64,000 bases of DNA from Circinella minor (Eukaryota; Mucoromycota; Mucoromycetes; Mucorales; Lichtheimiaceae): positions 186,001-250,000 of the forward strand of contig JAEPRB010000022.1 in assembly GCA_016758965.1 (NCBI GenBank), written 5' to 3'. The notes under the pieces are model-generated. The model did not search any database. It was given only the letters and a program-made list of their open reading frames with translations, and was not told the DNA's origin. The translations under genes and the position numbers were made by a program. Position 1 is the stretch's first letter; every line of letters begins with the position of its first letter. Shown here one piece after another: positions 48,238 to 60,841 of the stretch.

Positions 48238-50423
48238 CTAGTTGTAGGAAAATAGGGGGTCCTGTTGTTGATGTGATAATTTTTGTTGATAATGCGACAG
48301 AATGAATGGAGTGGAAGAAGGATAAGTTGGTGTTATAGGTGTAGTAGAGGAAGAAGAAGTGACAACAGCGGCAGCAGCAGCAGCTGCCACTGTTGTAGGG
48401 CTGGATTTTACAGAGGATTTATCTTCTTGTTTATGTTTATGTTGTTGTTGATTATTATTATTATTCATAAGCATAGCATTATATTCATAAGAGTCATCTT
48501 GATCTTCTTGGTATGATGATGTTGATGATAAACAAGGGCGGAAAGAAGAATATTGTTGTTGCTGTTGTTGAGACAGTGTAGTATAGTAAATACTATGATG
48601 AATAGTGGAAGAAGAATGAGGTGGGTTTGTTGTTGAATACAAATTGTTAGTGTTGTTTGAATTATTGCGATTAGTCGGAGAAGAAGGATAAAAGTAATCA
48701 TAAGAGTCATAGGCTTCTTCTTTAATAGAGTCGTAAGGTGTGTTGTTCATAAAATGCGCTTGTTGTTGTTGTTGTTGTTGCTGCTGCTGTAATGATGTAT
48801 AAGTATGTTGCTGTTTGTTGGTCTCCATTAATGAATGGGTCCAGTGTTGAAGATCATTACCTCCAGCTGTGGGTGTATGAATAGAACATGCTGAAGGTGA
48901 TTGATCATAAGAATTATCAAAGGGCGAAGAAGGGGTTGATCCCGATGCATCATCAATGAACGCAGGGGAGTAAAGTAAAGCAGAGCTGTTATGCATAGTT
49001 TGATACAACCAAGGCTGGTGTTGTGATTCTTCATGTTGATTATTATTGTTCGTATTATTATTCCAGCAAGATGTTTGCTGTTGCATATCTGGTAAGGAAT
49101 GGTATTTTTGCTGCGTCATCATATTATTATTATTGTTAGAATTATAATTGGAAGAAGATGTTGACGATGATGGTTGATGTAATAATTGTGGTAATAAAGG
49201 CGGTGATGAATGTATTGTCTCAGAAGTTGTTGCAATACCATAAGCTGGAGGTGTATCTGGATATTGCTGATGATTCTGATGGTTTGTGCCAATGGTAGTA
49301 TTACTTTCACTATTTGTAGTGGTAGAAGTAGCATTGACCAATGTCGGACTTTGGCACCCATTCCTCCGTGTTATACAAAACGGGCAGTGCCGGACAAATC
49401 GCGCAATGAGCTCTTTTGGAATCCACGAATATCTTTTACGAACCTATCAAAAGCAGCCGGGGGTGGGGAAAGAAGAAAGGGATTAAATATGGGAGGGTTA
49501 ATATTTTTTGTGTTTGTTTTACTTATAGCATGAACAAATTTTAAGAGTTATATATTAAAGAAGGGAATAGTAATAGTAATAGTGTCGTGTTTTGCCAATG
49601 GAGAGAAAAAAGGGGTACAAAATCAAGGGCACGGTCCACCATTTAAAAATGATTTACCAAAAAAAAAAAAAAAAAAAAAAAAACTTACCAATGCCGAAGT
49701 TTTATCTCTACCTCCATGATGAACTTCACGATGAGCACGAACAAGAATACCATAAATATGTTCGCGCATAGCAACGGGTTTATTGTCATGACATACTACA
49801 TCAACTTTATCAGCTGTCACGAGTTGAAACATTTTCTTGACCCAGAATCGAAATTGTGCCGTGGAAATAGCCGTGTTACGAGGATCCTTGAGTACTTGAA
49901 GAATTAATTCATATCGCTGACGATCAACCAATGCTTTGTCACGTTTTTTGGTAGATAAATTTTGTAGATAATCTTGGACAATACTATCAAATTCCAGAGG
50001 TCGTGGAAATTGATCTTGATCATTTAAAATAGTAGTAGTACTATTGGCGAATTCACATGGGGTACTTCCTTGCTGTTCTGGTGGTGATAGTGGTGAAACT
50101 ATACCAACATTTCCATTAGTATGATACTGATGGTGGGGTTGTTGAATTACACCAGTCATATCATCTACTACCGGTTGCTGTTGTTGCTGTTGCAATAAGG
50201 CCGGTGGTGGAAGTGGTACCGAAGGAAATGAATTAGAAGAAAAAGTATTGGGTGCAACGCGAAATGGAGAACGATAGAGACAACCAGCCGATTCATTAAG
50301 TGTGGGCAAAAGCAAATCAATACTTGCTCTTGGTTTATTATTGAACAAGGATGAGTCACTATTATATTGGTAGCTTGGCAAAGATGTTGGGCGAGCATGG
50401 TAATCATCGTTTGTCGTTGTCAT
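48238..50423 (-). CDS. Protein with integrase-type H2C2 zinc-binding domain and Gln/Asn-rich tail
   Basis: Two exons (49689-50423, 48238-49443) give 646 residues. Residues 1-145 are low complexity with poly-Gln. From about 155 a helical region (YELILQVLKDPRNTAISTAQFRFWVKKMF) leads to an H2C2 zinc finger. Its His pair is HREVHHGGRDKT (His231, His235/236), followed by VRKRYSWIPKELIARFVRHCPFC with Cys265 and Cys268. H2C2 fingers come from the N-terminal domain of gypsy-type integrases. No DDE catalytic core follows, so this is a domesticated finger, not an active integrase. The last 370 residues are Ser/Asn/Gln-rich with Pro patches, as in transcription regulators. I infer a DNA- or chromatin-binding role. 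The 245-nt intron splits the finger exactly between the His and Cys halves and begins with a 25-T tract after its donor. Confidence 0.8.
49659..49683 (-). repeat. 25-nt poly-A/T tract inside intron
   Basis: Twenty-five A on the + strand (T on the coding strand) starting one to two bases after the GTAAG donor of the H2C2 gene intron. Length of such tracts is prone to sequencing and assembly error. Confidence 0.85.
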
Positions 50424-52811
50424 TGTTGTAATTTATAAAGAGTAATAATTAAATAATGCTTATAAAATAAAGAGAAAGAAACACAAATATACACAATAAT
50501 ATATGTTACAATAAGGAAATTGTGAAGAAAGAGAAGAATAAGAAGAAAGAAGGAATAAGAAAAGAGAGTGGAATAAAGAGAGAATATTAATGTGTTTTTG
50601 TATATTAAAAAGAAGTTGAATAATAGTAAAACAACAAACAAAAAAAGAAAAGAGAAGAAAAAAAAGAGCCTCTCGAAAAGGAGTTAAAAAGAAGAGATAA
50701 AATATGTAAGGAAAAAAAAGGTCAAAGCGACAAGGAGGCAACGGGGCTTCTCTTTATTTAGAAGAGAAGGGATCCTAATAAATAAATAAAAACTGTATAC
50801 ACTACACACAAGAAAAACGTAAAAAATGAAATAAAGGAAAAAACGTTATATAACATTTGGCGGGAAAGCTATTGCATTGGAATTTTGTTCAAAAAAAAAA
50901 AAAAGTAACTGAATCCGAAAGAATGGTGGAGGAATTGTTGTTATCTGTTGTTTCATTATTTAATATTAATATTTATGTAGTGAAAATAATTTTTCTTTTG
51001 CAGATATGCTTTCTATCTGCTTAAATGATGTTTTCTTTTTATTAATGACCGCATATAATTTTGTACAATAATATACATAACATAACGGCATGAGGGCATG
51101 AATTATGTCACCATATTAACAAAGGTTTCTCTCTTTCTCTCTCTCTCTTATTATTATTAGTATGCATAGCAAAGTTACATATGTAACTTTTTCTTTAATT
51201 TTTTTTAATATTATCTGTTGTATATAATTCTTGCTGTTGTTAAATACCTTTTGTTTTTTGTTTTTTGTTTTTGCTTTATCAAATTTAATATATAAGAGTA
51301 AACAAATACATATATTAAGTATTTATAAATGTTGATGAGTACTAAGGAGTATGTATAATAATATAATGAAATATAATGCATAATAAAATCTCTTTATTCT
51401 TTTATTATTATTGATCGCATAAGTGAAAACGGTTTGATTGTATGTCATACTGAAAGGAAATTAAGATGGCCCTTATAAAAAAAAGCACTCCCTGTTTTAT
51501 TGTTACTTTATGAGAAAAAAAAGGATATGAATATATGTCTCTATCAAAGATAGAGAGAGATGCATATACATATACACAATAATAAGAAGCGTTTAGTTTT
51601 TATTCATACATGTACATATTCTGTCTTGTTTCCTTTTAGACATCTTTTCTTTTTGCTATTAAGTATATATACGTACTTATATGTATCTCCGTAGAATAAT
51701 ACTATTATTATCGTCATCACCCCCCAAAAAACCATAACCCCTCTTCCCCCACTTCCTTTCATTTAAAGCCCCTTTGAAAAAAAAGCATGATCCACCCCCA
51801 ACATTTTCCCTTTGCAGCTATTATGTTTTATTGCTAGAAACTCCGTTTTTCTATTGCTTCCATGCTTCTTATATATATATATATATATATATATTATATT
51901 TATTGAACATGAAAGATTCGGCTCAATTCATGGGAAAGAACAAGGAAGAATATCGATCGACATTTATATACAGATATTCTTTATAAACCCCTAATCTGAT
52001 GTGCATAGTTTACGAATAATATTATCGTGTTTGGTATGTTGAAGCATGTATACATATACTATACAATTTAGTCGTAAACGTCATTAATGTTGGTCTGTGC
52101 GTCCATTTATACTTCAAAAAATACAAAACCATTTTTTCTTCTAATTGATGGATAATGACTAATCACGGAAAAGTTGTTTTTATTATTATTACATATTAAA
52201 TGACTTTTTTTATAATACACATAATATATAGTATAATACATATACCTTTAATACATTAAAGGCAACCAAAGAAAAAAAAAACTTCACCACGAATACACAC
52301 CCACAGACTCTCCCCCAATTTAAACGAGCCGATACAAAAACCGAGGAGCTCTTATACCAATCGAATGACATTTTATTCCTGTAGTCAAGTTTACAATACT
52401 TTTTTTGTCATACAATTATTATTATTTGGCTGTTTTTTTTCATTTCACACACGTATATATGTACAACGTATTGAGTTTACTCCTCCGCCGTCATTCACTT
52501 AATAACGAGAAATTAGAGAGTATATAATGTTAACCAATGTTTTTGTTTTCATATCACTAGTTTTTTTGCAGTGAAAAATTATGTTGTATACCCTGTATAA
52601 TTACAGTATATACAAAAATTATACAATATTTTTTATGAGAATCTACAAGAAAAATATGTTTTTTGAAAAAGGTAAAAAAAACAAAAACAAATGGGATTAG
52701 AAAGAGTTTTAGCAAAAATAAAATAAAGAATAATGATAATAATAATAATAGTAACAATAAAAAAGGGTGTCAAAAAGGGTATGCGTATCATTCATTCATC
52801 ATCTAATAAAA
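50424..52811. other. AT-rich intergenic region
   Basis: 2.4 kb between the H2C2 gene start and the Rap-GAP 3' end, both on the minus strand. The first 250 bp (minus-strand promoter and leader of the H2C2 gene) is purine-rich on the + strand, so pyrimidine-rich on the coding strand. Contains a (TA)n run at 51870-51894 and no recognised gene. Confidence 0.5.
51870..51894. repeat. (TA)n microsatellite
   Basis: About twelve TA units within the intergenic region upstream of the H2C2 gene. Confidence 0.8.
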
Positions 52812-55800
52812 TTATCGAGTTTGTGTAATAGTAGAAGTAGTAGTAGTTGAATGGTTATGTCGACGACCTGAACTACCACCAAATGATGTAAATATATTAT
52901 GAGCTCGATGTCGAATGCCTACAGTATTATTAATATCTTTTCTTGATGAGTCAGAATTATTTGGCCTTGAAGTCAATGGCGATGATGATGTTGATGTAGA
53001 TACAGAGGAAGGTTGCACGAGATCCAGCTCAGGCCTACTTCTCTGTTTTTGTAATTGTTGTGTTGTTATTGCTGTATGTTATTAAGAAAAAGATATAATA
53101 CTTAATGTTGGTTTCGTATAGGAGCAAAAATAAAAAGCATATATTCAATCAAAATATATTATTATTTTACCTTCTCCGTATTTATTATTATTTGGTTTCC
53201 CCTTTCTTGCAGGCCTACTAGAGCGTGTGGCTTTTGGCTTCGCAGTATCGGGGTGACTATTATCAGGCCCACTACGCCGCCTTCCAAGGCCTGCTACAAT
53301 ACCTTCGGATAACTCCCGTATCATGCTCGATCGAGAAGGAGAAGGGGTAATATGATCACTTGATGAGGATACGCTAAACCCACTCCTGGTACTTTTGGAA
53401 CTTCTATCAGAAGAAGTAGAAGGGGATTTGCTATGTTTACTGAACAATGATATTTCCAAATCTTTGGCCATTTTGAAGCCACGTTCTGTCACATTGACTA
53501 GAATGCCTTCTCGTGCACGGGCCATGGGCTGAGTAAACTTTGGTGATTTGTATGCTGCATATTCGGCGTTGATCACTGTTGTCCAAAAATTTTTTGTGTT
53601 ACTCCAAAACCAACAAATATCGCTTTATGCACTTTCTCATCATTCATCCATTCATCTTTATTCATCTCAATAGATCTTTACAGACAGATCTTTCTTACTT
53701 TTCTCAACCCCAACTCTTCGCCTTTCCCTTTCAATCATATGAAATTAACCCCCCAAAAAAATATTGAAGGGTAAGAAGATAAAAAAAGAACTTACGTTTA
53801 GCAAGAATAAAAGATCGCAGCTCGGATTCGTGAAAAAATGTAGACTTTTCAGGTAAAGCGGGACTGAATGCTGGTACAGGTTCTGCCATTGCTACTTCAA
53901 CCCTAAATTGTTACAGGAGTTAAATAAAGAACACAAAGTTAAAACGCTAACCAGCTACCATTTAGCAATGTAACATAACCCTCTTGTCCCTGCATATATA
54001 ATTTACTTACCTCCAACAGGTGTTCCCTTCCCATTCTTCTTCATGTACTACAATAAATACATGCAGGAATTGGGATTTGATAGCTGCAGGGTTAAAAGGT
54101 TGTTTTCCTTCAGCAAAGACAACGCATACAATATCTAAAAAGTAATAATTTTGAACGATTGATAATCAGTGATTTAAGTATACAGATCAATTTCTTCAAT
54201 TTACTTATGTATTTCCTTACCATTGCCAATGTGGCGTTTCTTCTGTACTTGTTGTTTATCTCCTTGTCGGGAAGGTATTAAAGTCGATACATGATATGCT
54301 ATATTATGTTCTTTCCATTCTTCTACAAATGTATGGTCACCAGAATCTCCACCTATTATATAATACAAATTGAATATTTTTTTTTGTCTTTTATCCCTCT
54401 TCCATAAACGCTTGATAAACCCCCTTTTTTCCCTTGATCTCCTTATATATATTATGTCCACCTTTCTTGCTCTAACTCTCTATTTTTTTCTCTTTCGTTC
54501 TGTTAAAACTTACTTCGTCTGTCTAATCCTCCTGCCCATCCAGCATATCCTTGTAGTGAAACACGACGCCCAATAATTCGTAAGAATCGATCCAGTTTTT
54601 CAGAATCATGATCGTTCGATAGCCATTCTTCTTCTTTTGTTTGACCTTCTTTAACAAGAATAACACCAAATTTACATCGATCATGAACCTGTTATCATTT
54701 TTATTGTTTTTTTTTATGAAAAGAAAATATCAAATTAATATTTTAGAGAGAAAAACGCTATTTTGATCGTATATTAGAATGTACAACATATACTTACTGC
54801 TTGTTCATCTAACCGCAAAATATCACTCTCTAAGCCAGTTGAGACCATTGTTTCCGGATCAATCTTTTTCAATTGATTAAATGGCATATCCAACGACATT
54901 TCTATCACCGCTTTCCATGTGGTGTCGGGGACTGTTTCCATTTGAGTATCATTGACCGATGATGATAGTGATGATGGTGCACTCAGTAAGAACGAATCGG
55001 GTATAATTTTACGGATATCGGGTCCCTTTTTTTTTTATTACAAATTAAAATTATTATTCATTATTATTAAATAAAAGGAGGTCCCCAATTTTTTAAAAGG
55101 TTATTATTACTGTTTTAGATAAACTTTCATTGATGTAATGCGCTTTTTTAAGATTTTTTTTCAATTTTTTTTTTTTTAAAAAAAAGGAGCAAAAAAAAGA
55201 AAGGAATGTTTACATATATAATATGATCCCTATGTTTTTTCTTTTCTTCCCTCCTCCTCTCCACCCCCAAAAAAAACCCCAAATAAAAATAAAAATAAAA
55301 AAGGTACCTGTTTTGTTCTTATAATTAATCGATACTGCTTTTGAACACCATCTTCCAGTGTTTCACAAATAGCTGAAAGCAGTAATGGCTCCTTGTCATC
55401 CACATACCCGACGAATGTTGTATAATCTCGTCCCACAAAATAAGTTCGATACCAATAAGCCTCATGATCCATGTACTCTATAACAGAATCGTTATAATCT
55501 ATTGGATGATCGTCAATCGTTGTCGGATAATCTTGTGCTTGTGTTCCAAATCGATTTCTTCCTTCTACTCGATATCCTTTACAAGGGATAATCATGGATT
55601 TTTCAAATACTTTATGATATTGACAAACACATTGGTTGACCATTTGTTTGAGGCAAGAAACCTATTATAAATCCCAATCCAATTCAATTCCGAATTGCAC
55701 CCATTCCAATCATAATAATAATAATTAATATCTATAAAGATAATAATAATCAAGTTATATTAATTTTCACTTACAATATCTTTTACAACTGTTGTTAATG

Positions 55801-58010
55801 CTTGATTTCCTGTGTCAATATACTGTAGTCGCTGCTGTTGTTGTTTTTTATCCTTCTGTTTTTGACTCGTAGCATTTGCTTCTGCTGCATCAACAAATGT
55901 CTGACCTTGTGATATTTGTTGATCTAGAACTTGGAAAAATGCCACCACCGAGGTTTTAGAAACGGGTCCCTCACCATCTTCCCATTCCACCATATCCGAC
56001 ATTTTCCGAAGATCATTCATAATGGCTCGGAGTGAGTCCTCTGGAAACTTTTGTTTGCTCTTTTGTTTGGAGGGTGGAAGAATTGTTGACGCTAAAAGCT
56101 GATCGCAATCGTTAATTAACTTGCTGTGCAACGTTGTCAGTGTTGCTGTAACAAGAATATTGTTGTACGAATGACTGAATTTGGATTCTGTTAATTTCCG
56201 TTGTTGTTGAACATTATTATTACTGGCGTTATTGTTGGTTGTATGAGCAATAGGTAAAAGATTGGATTTAAATGGGACAGTATCATTTTCACCGTTTACA
56301 AAAGAGGAAGGAACAGGAGGTGGTGGAGATGGTGGTATTTGTTGATGATGATAGGATGATAATGCCGCGGTTGATGCATATTGACCTTTAGCTAATTGTC
56401 GTAATGACGGTACCTTTGTTTCCTATATATAATATTTGTTGGTAATAAATTTTATTATTATTAAAAAATCAATTTTATATCATAGGAGAGTCCAGACACA
56501 CACACACACACATAAATCTTTGATAAATAAATAACTCCCATTCCACAATAACAACAAACAAACAAACGAAATATTTTACCTGGCAAGATTTAGCTCGTTT
56601 CCGACTCCATACAACTTCATGTGTTGGTGAATTTGAAGTGGTGATATGATCACTTGTTGCATCGGACGAAGATACATTAGTAGGTTCTAAATCGTAACTA
56701 GCTGAAATTATACTGGATGTGGCAGATTTTCTAAAATCATTATTATTATTGTCATTTTCGAAAAATTCCATATGGTCAAGATCCACTCCAAATAATAATT
56801 TTCCCACTCCTTTTTGATTCGATGACGTTCCTGCCACTTGTTCATTTTCTTCTTGTTTGATGGCTTGTTCGAATTCATCACTAAATCCAAATTCTGGTTG
56901 TGTTGTTGTTTTTAACCCATTTTCTTCATGAATAGAAGAAATACGATGCTTATTATTGGTGTTATTATGTTTGTTATTGCTATTATCATCTCGTTTAAGA
57001 AATCTTGCGGCTGCGCCCACAACACTATTCCGCCGTCCATTATTATTTGATGATGTTGTATTTGAGAATATATTGCGTGGACGAGGTCGAGATGTTGTTG
57101 TTGTTGCTGCAGCAGGTGTTTTATTATGATGATATGGATCCTTTACTTCAAGAATCGAATAACTCGTTGATTGACTTGGATTAATCCTACTGCTACTTGT
57201 TGCTGAACTAGAACATCGTTCATCCTTGTTATTGTTTGAAAATATACTTGCTAATCCCATTGTGCTAGGTGTACGACGACGAAGTCTTGACGCAAGTGAT
57301 TCTCGATCTGACGAATAGGGTGATGTCCCTGGTGTCGAATAATGAATTGTTTGTGGTGAAAAATGAGAAGAATGTGGAGAAGAGGATCCTGTTTCATTTG
57401 ATTGTTGTGGTTGCTGTTGGCTATTGTTACTATGGGATATCGTTAGTCGTTTTGCTCTGGATCGATTTGATTTCATGAAACCCTTGACAGATACAAACGA
57501 AGACTTGACTGCGTTAGGAAGTCTGGATATTTTACTTGCTGTACTAAATACAGAGCTTGTTGTCGAAAAGTTGGAACGAATTGAGTCATCTGATGGTCGT
57601 CTCATGAGGGTATGATATCGTGATTGATGTTGAAATTGAGATTCTTCATGATGACTTGATCCACCGCTTTTATCCGAGAATGGTAATGTTATTTGTGATG
57701 AATTTTGTTGTCGTTGTTGGTGGTGGTGCAATAGCCTGCTATTACTGTCATTGTCGCTTATACTGTTAGTAGTAGTAATAGTGGTGGTGGTCGTCGTCGC
57801 TGCCATCGTGGTCGTAGTAATAGTAGGTGTGTCAAAATTGGCATCATGATCTTCTCTCGTCGTGTCATTGTTCTCTTCTTCAAGTGACAACGATTGACGA
57901 CGTTCTTCAATGTTCGTTGTCATGGCGTTACATTCCTCAGACATTGTCATTGACGACTGCTGTTTTTTTGAATTAATCGGATTTGAAACGTCCTCTTCTG
58001 CCGATAACAT
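52812..58010 (-). CDS. Rap-GAP domain protein (GTPase-activating protein for Rap/Ras-type GTPase)
   Basis: Ten exons (56580-58010, 55775-56422, 55308-55661, 55025-54798, 54514-54688, 54221-54352, 54011-54134, 53796-53902, 53171-53575, 52812-53071) give 1287 residues. The first 480 are low complexity (Thr, Ser, Asn, Gln, His) with basic patches. Residues about 693-887 form a folded region with VSCLKQMVNQCVCQYH and YRTYFVGRDYTTFVGYVDD. The Rap-GAP domain runs from about 888 to 1090: CKFGVILVKEGQTKEEEWL, FLRIIGRRVSLQGYAGWAGGLD, then DHTFVEEWKEHNIAYHVSTLIP. The catalytic-helix motif is KKRHIGNDIVCVVF, whose Asn is the Asn-thumb that drives GTP hydrolysis in Rap1GAP, and a beta tail follows. It would switch off a Rap-like GTPase in polarity or septation, by inference from animal and amoebal relatives. 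The Ser/Thr-rich C-terminus has basic phosphosite-like patches. Confidence 0.9.
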
Positions 58011-60841
58011 TTAGAAATAGGTGAACACAAAGAATATACAGTTAAGAGGAGAGAAGAGGAGGGACAAAGGAGAACTTAGAAAAAACGAAAGAGAGTGAAG
58101 GAGAGTTAGAGAAAGAGAGAGAGGGGCTGAGTATACGTGTTTGTGTTTTGCGTCTTTCTGGAAGAAGAAAGAGGGAAAAGGGGAACAAGGAAAGCGGGTA
58201 CACTAGAATGAAAGAAGTTTAGTATATGTATATTTTATATTTGTATATATAATACGACAAGTAGAGGAAGCAATAACGAAACGATTGTAATACGGTTTTA
58301 GTTTTTTTCTTGGTCTAGTTTCAGTTTTATTTTTTTGTCAATTGAGACAGAGAATAAGAAAGAAAGAAAAAGGCAATTGTGTAATAACAAGGCGTAACAA
58401 GAAGACGATCTACCTTTTTTTTTGAGAGGGAAAAAAGAAATACTATATTACAACACAATAAAAGGTATTTTTTTTGGGGGGGGGGAGGAGGAGTGTGGGG
58501 GAGTGCAAGTGTGCCCAAAACACGAGAGATAAATATAAAGTGTTTCGTTTGTTTACAGGCTCCGCAAGAAAAACAACAACATTTGCTTGAAGCATTTGTA
58601 ATTTCCAAAAGACAACACCCATCATCTCCTAAAGTTATACTTTTATTATTCTAGGTGGCTGATCACTTTTTTCTTAAACTTAATCTCCTATTATCTCGTC
58701 ATTTCTCTCTATTTTTTGACATATTTTAATATATTACAAAGAAAAAATTGTATTGCAGATAAAAAAAAAAGCGTTTGTTTCTGAATTATTATTCACTGCA
58801 ACTTTAAAATGATTCAGTTACTCGGGCCTATTTTTTTTTTTTATTATAATCTCAGTAACTAAATAAAAGCTTTTATTTTTATTTTTTTGACTTTTTGAAA
58901 CCACGTGTAATGCAACAAAAAATGTATCATTTTATCAAAACATAGATCGACAACAACCATCAAATCACCAAAATGTAACAATTTCTACTTTATTTTTTTT
59001 TATTACCAGGCCCCCCTTTTTTTCTACGCCATGTGAGAAGTTCTTTTTGGTCAATGCTCTCGTCTTAACAAATAATAATAATTTGCACTGCTACAATTGG
59101 AATTGTAATAAGAATGAAGCTAATTCATTGGAAGAGAAAAAAAATACAGAAACGTCCATTTTTCTTTGTTAGTTTTTTTCCTTTTACTTCTTTTTTCGAC
59201 CACGTTACAAAATATCAATTGGTCTATTATTAATAATTTCAGCGGCGCCAACATAACTATTTTATTTTTGGGTCTTTTTTATTATTATTTATTTATTTGT
59301 CCACTGATAGTTGCCAACTCATCAAAAAATAAAATAAAATGAGAAAAGGTTATCTATAATTAGAAACTTATCTATTTTTTATAACTTTTTTTCTTTTGTA
59401 GTTTGTCCTATTTCTACTTATCAATAATAATAACAATAATATCGGAGTGCGTTGGTTTAACCATCTTATTTGAATGATAAAAAAAAACGTGTCTATAGAA
59501 AAGATTTTAAATGTCTACGTCAATTTTTTTAAGCTTGACCTAAAAAGTGAATAAGCCAGCATATGGGATTTCCAAGATACGAATTAGAAACTAAAATGCT
59601 TTGAAAGGGTGGACAGTTTTTATATAAAATCATGTTAATATATATATACATGAAGTAAGGGGAATTTTGTTGACATAGCTAAATCCCAAAACTTCAATAT
59701 TATGAGAATTGCGCGTCTATATATAATTTACTCTATTATTGTAGGTTAGTAGAATAACAAGTATGTATCAAATATTTACATACTTAAATACAATATACAG
59801 TACGTTTTTAATCAATGGCAGAAATAATAAAAAAAAAAGATAGTGTTCTAATTGTGATAATAATAAGGATACATAGTTCAGGCATATTTCTCTTAAGAAA
59901 GTGATTTCTTTGTTTTCTCCATTTCCTCGTGCTGTTGTGTTACCATGATAATGCCCATCAATGCTTTTTATGTTAACTTCCATAAAAAGATAAAGCTACG
60001 ATGACACAGCTTTAACATATCGTAGTTAAGGAAAGAAGAATATACTCACAGCACATTTAATCCTTTATAAATATTGTATTTTTGGCCAGTATAATTGTTT
60101 GTTATTAACATACGTCAATAATCTTTGTTGTCGCACCCGTATATTTTATAGCTATAAAAAATAAAGCTCTTATAAACTAATAACATTCTCAACAATTATT
60201 TTGCAGCTTGCTATGTAACTTTTCAATAGATTTCTGGAGCATAATGATGATAGGACAATGATGATGATGGATGCTTATTTTTTTATGAAGTGCGTTATAA
60301 TACGTCAGTCAGTCATTTTGACACCTTCCATACAATCAAACAAGTATATACGTAAGTAAAAATAACATTAAAATAAATGGTATATTCAATAATTTATTTC
60401 ATATAATAAAATATCCTCTATTTTTCCTGTTGGTAATGACAGTGACATATGCATTATAGGTATGTAATATAAATACACTTGTATACATAGTACATAATTA
60501 TAGAAAAGCTATTATTCATTATTAAGCATTTATGTATATATTTTATTCCTATTAAAAGAAAAAAGACTTAAAAATCAAAAGAGTTAATATTGGTAACCCT
60601 TGGAATATGACGGTCATTGCTCGTTGCTCAATATGACTTATTGTGAGGATACTCATGCCGCACCAGGCAAATTGATGCAACGTCATTGGTTTAATTCGTG
60701 CGGTCCTTCATTGCTTTTTTATCTCACATCAAAAAATTTTCCACGAGAAATTGAAAAAAAGCCTCATTGCGCGGGGACCGTCCTATTCTTTTCTCTCTCT
60801 CTTTCCCTTTCCCTTTACTTTTTTTTATATTAAGGACCAAT
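58011..60841. other. AT-rich intergenic region between divergent Rap-GAP and Gis2/CNBP genes
   Basis: 2.8 kb. The first 150 bp upstream of the Rap-GAP start is pyrimidine-rich on the coding strand. The last 60 bp before the CNBP ATG is a CT-rich tract (TTTTCTCTCTCTCTTTCCC), resembling the pyrimidine-rich leaders of highly expressed fungal genes. A palindrome TGACGGTCA lies at 60608-60616. No gene recognised. Confidence 0.5.

Noticed and set aside
48238..50423. Possible active retrotransposon integrase, because of the H2C2 finger
   Set aside because: No DDE core, reverse transcriptase, protease or terminal repeats in the flanks; the rest of the protein is a low-complexity regulator type.
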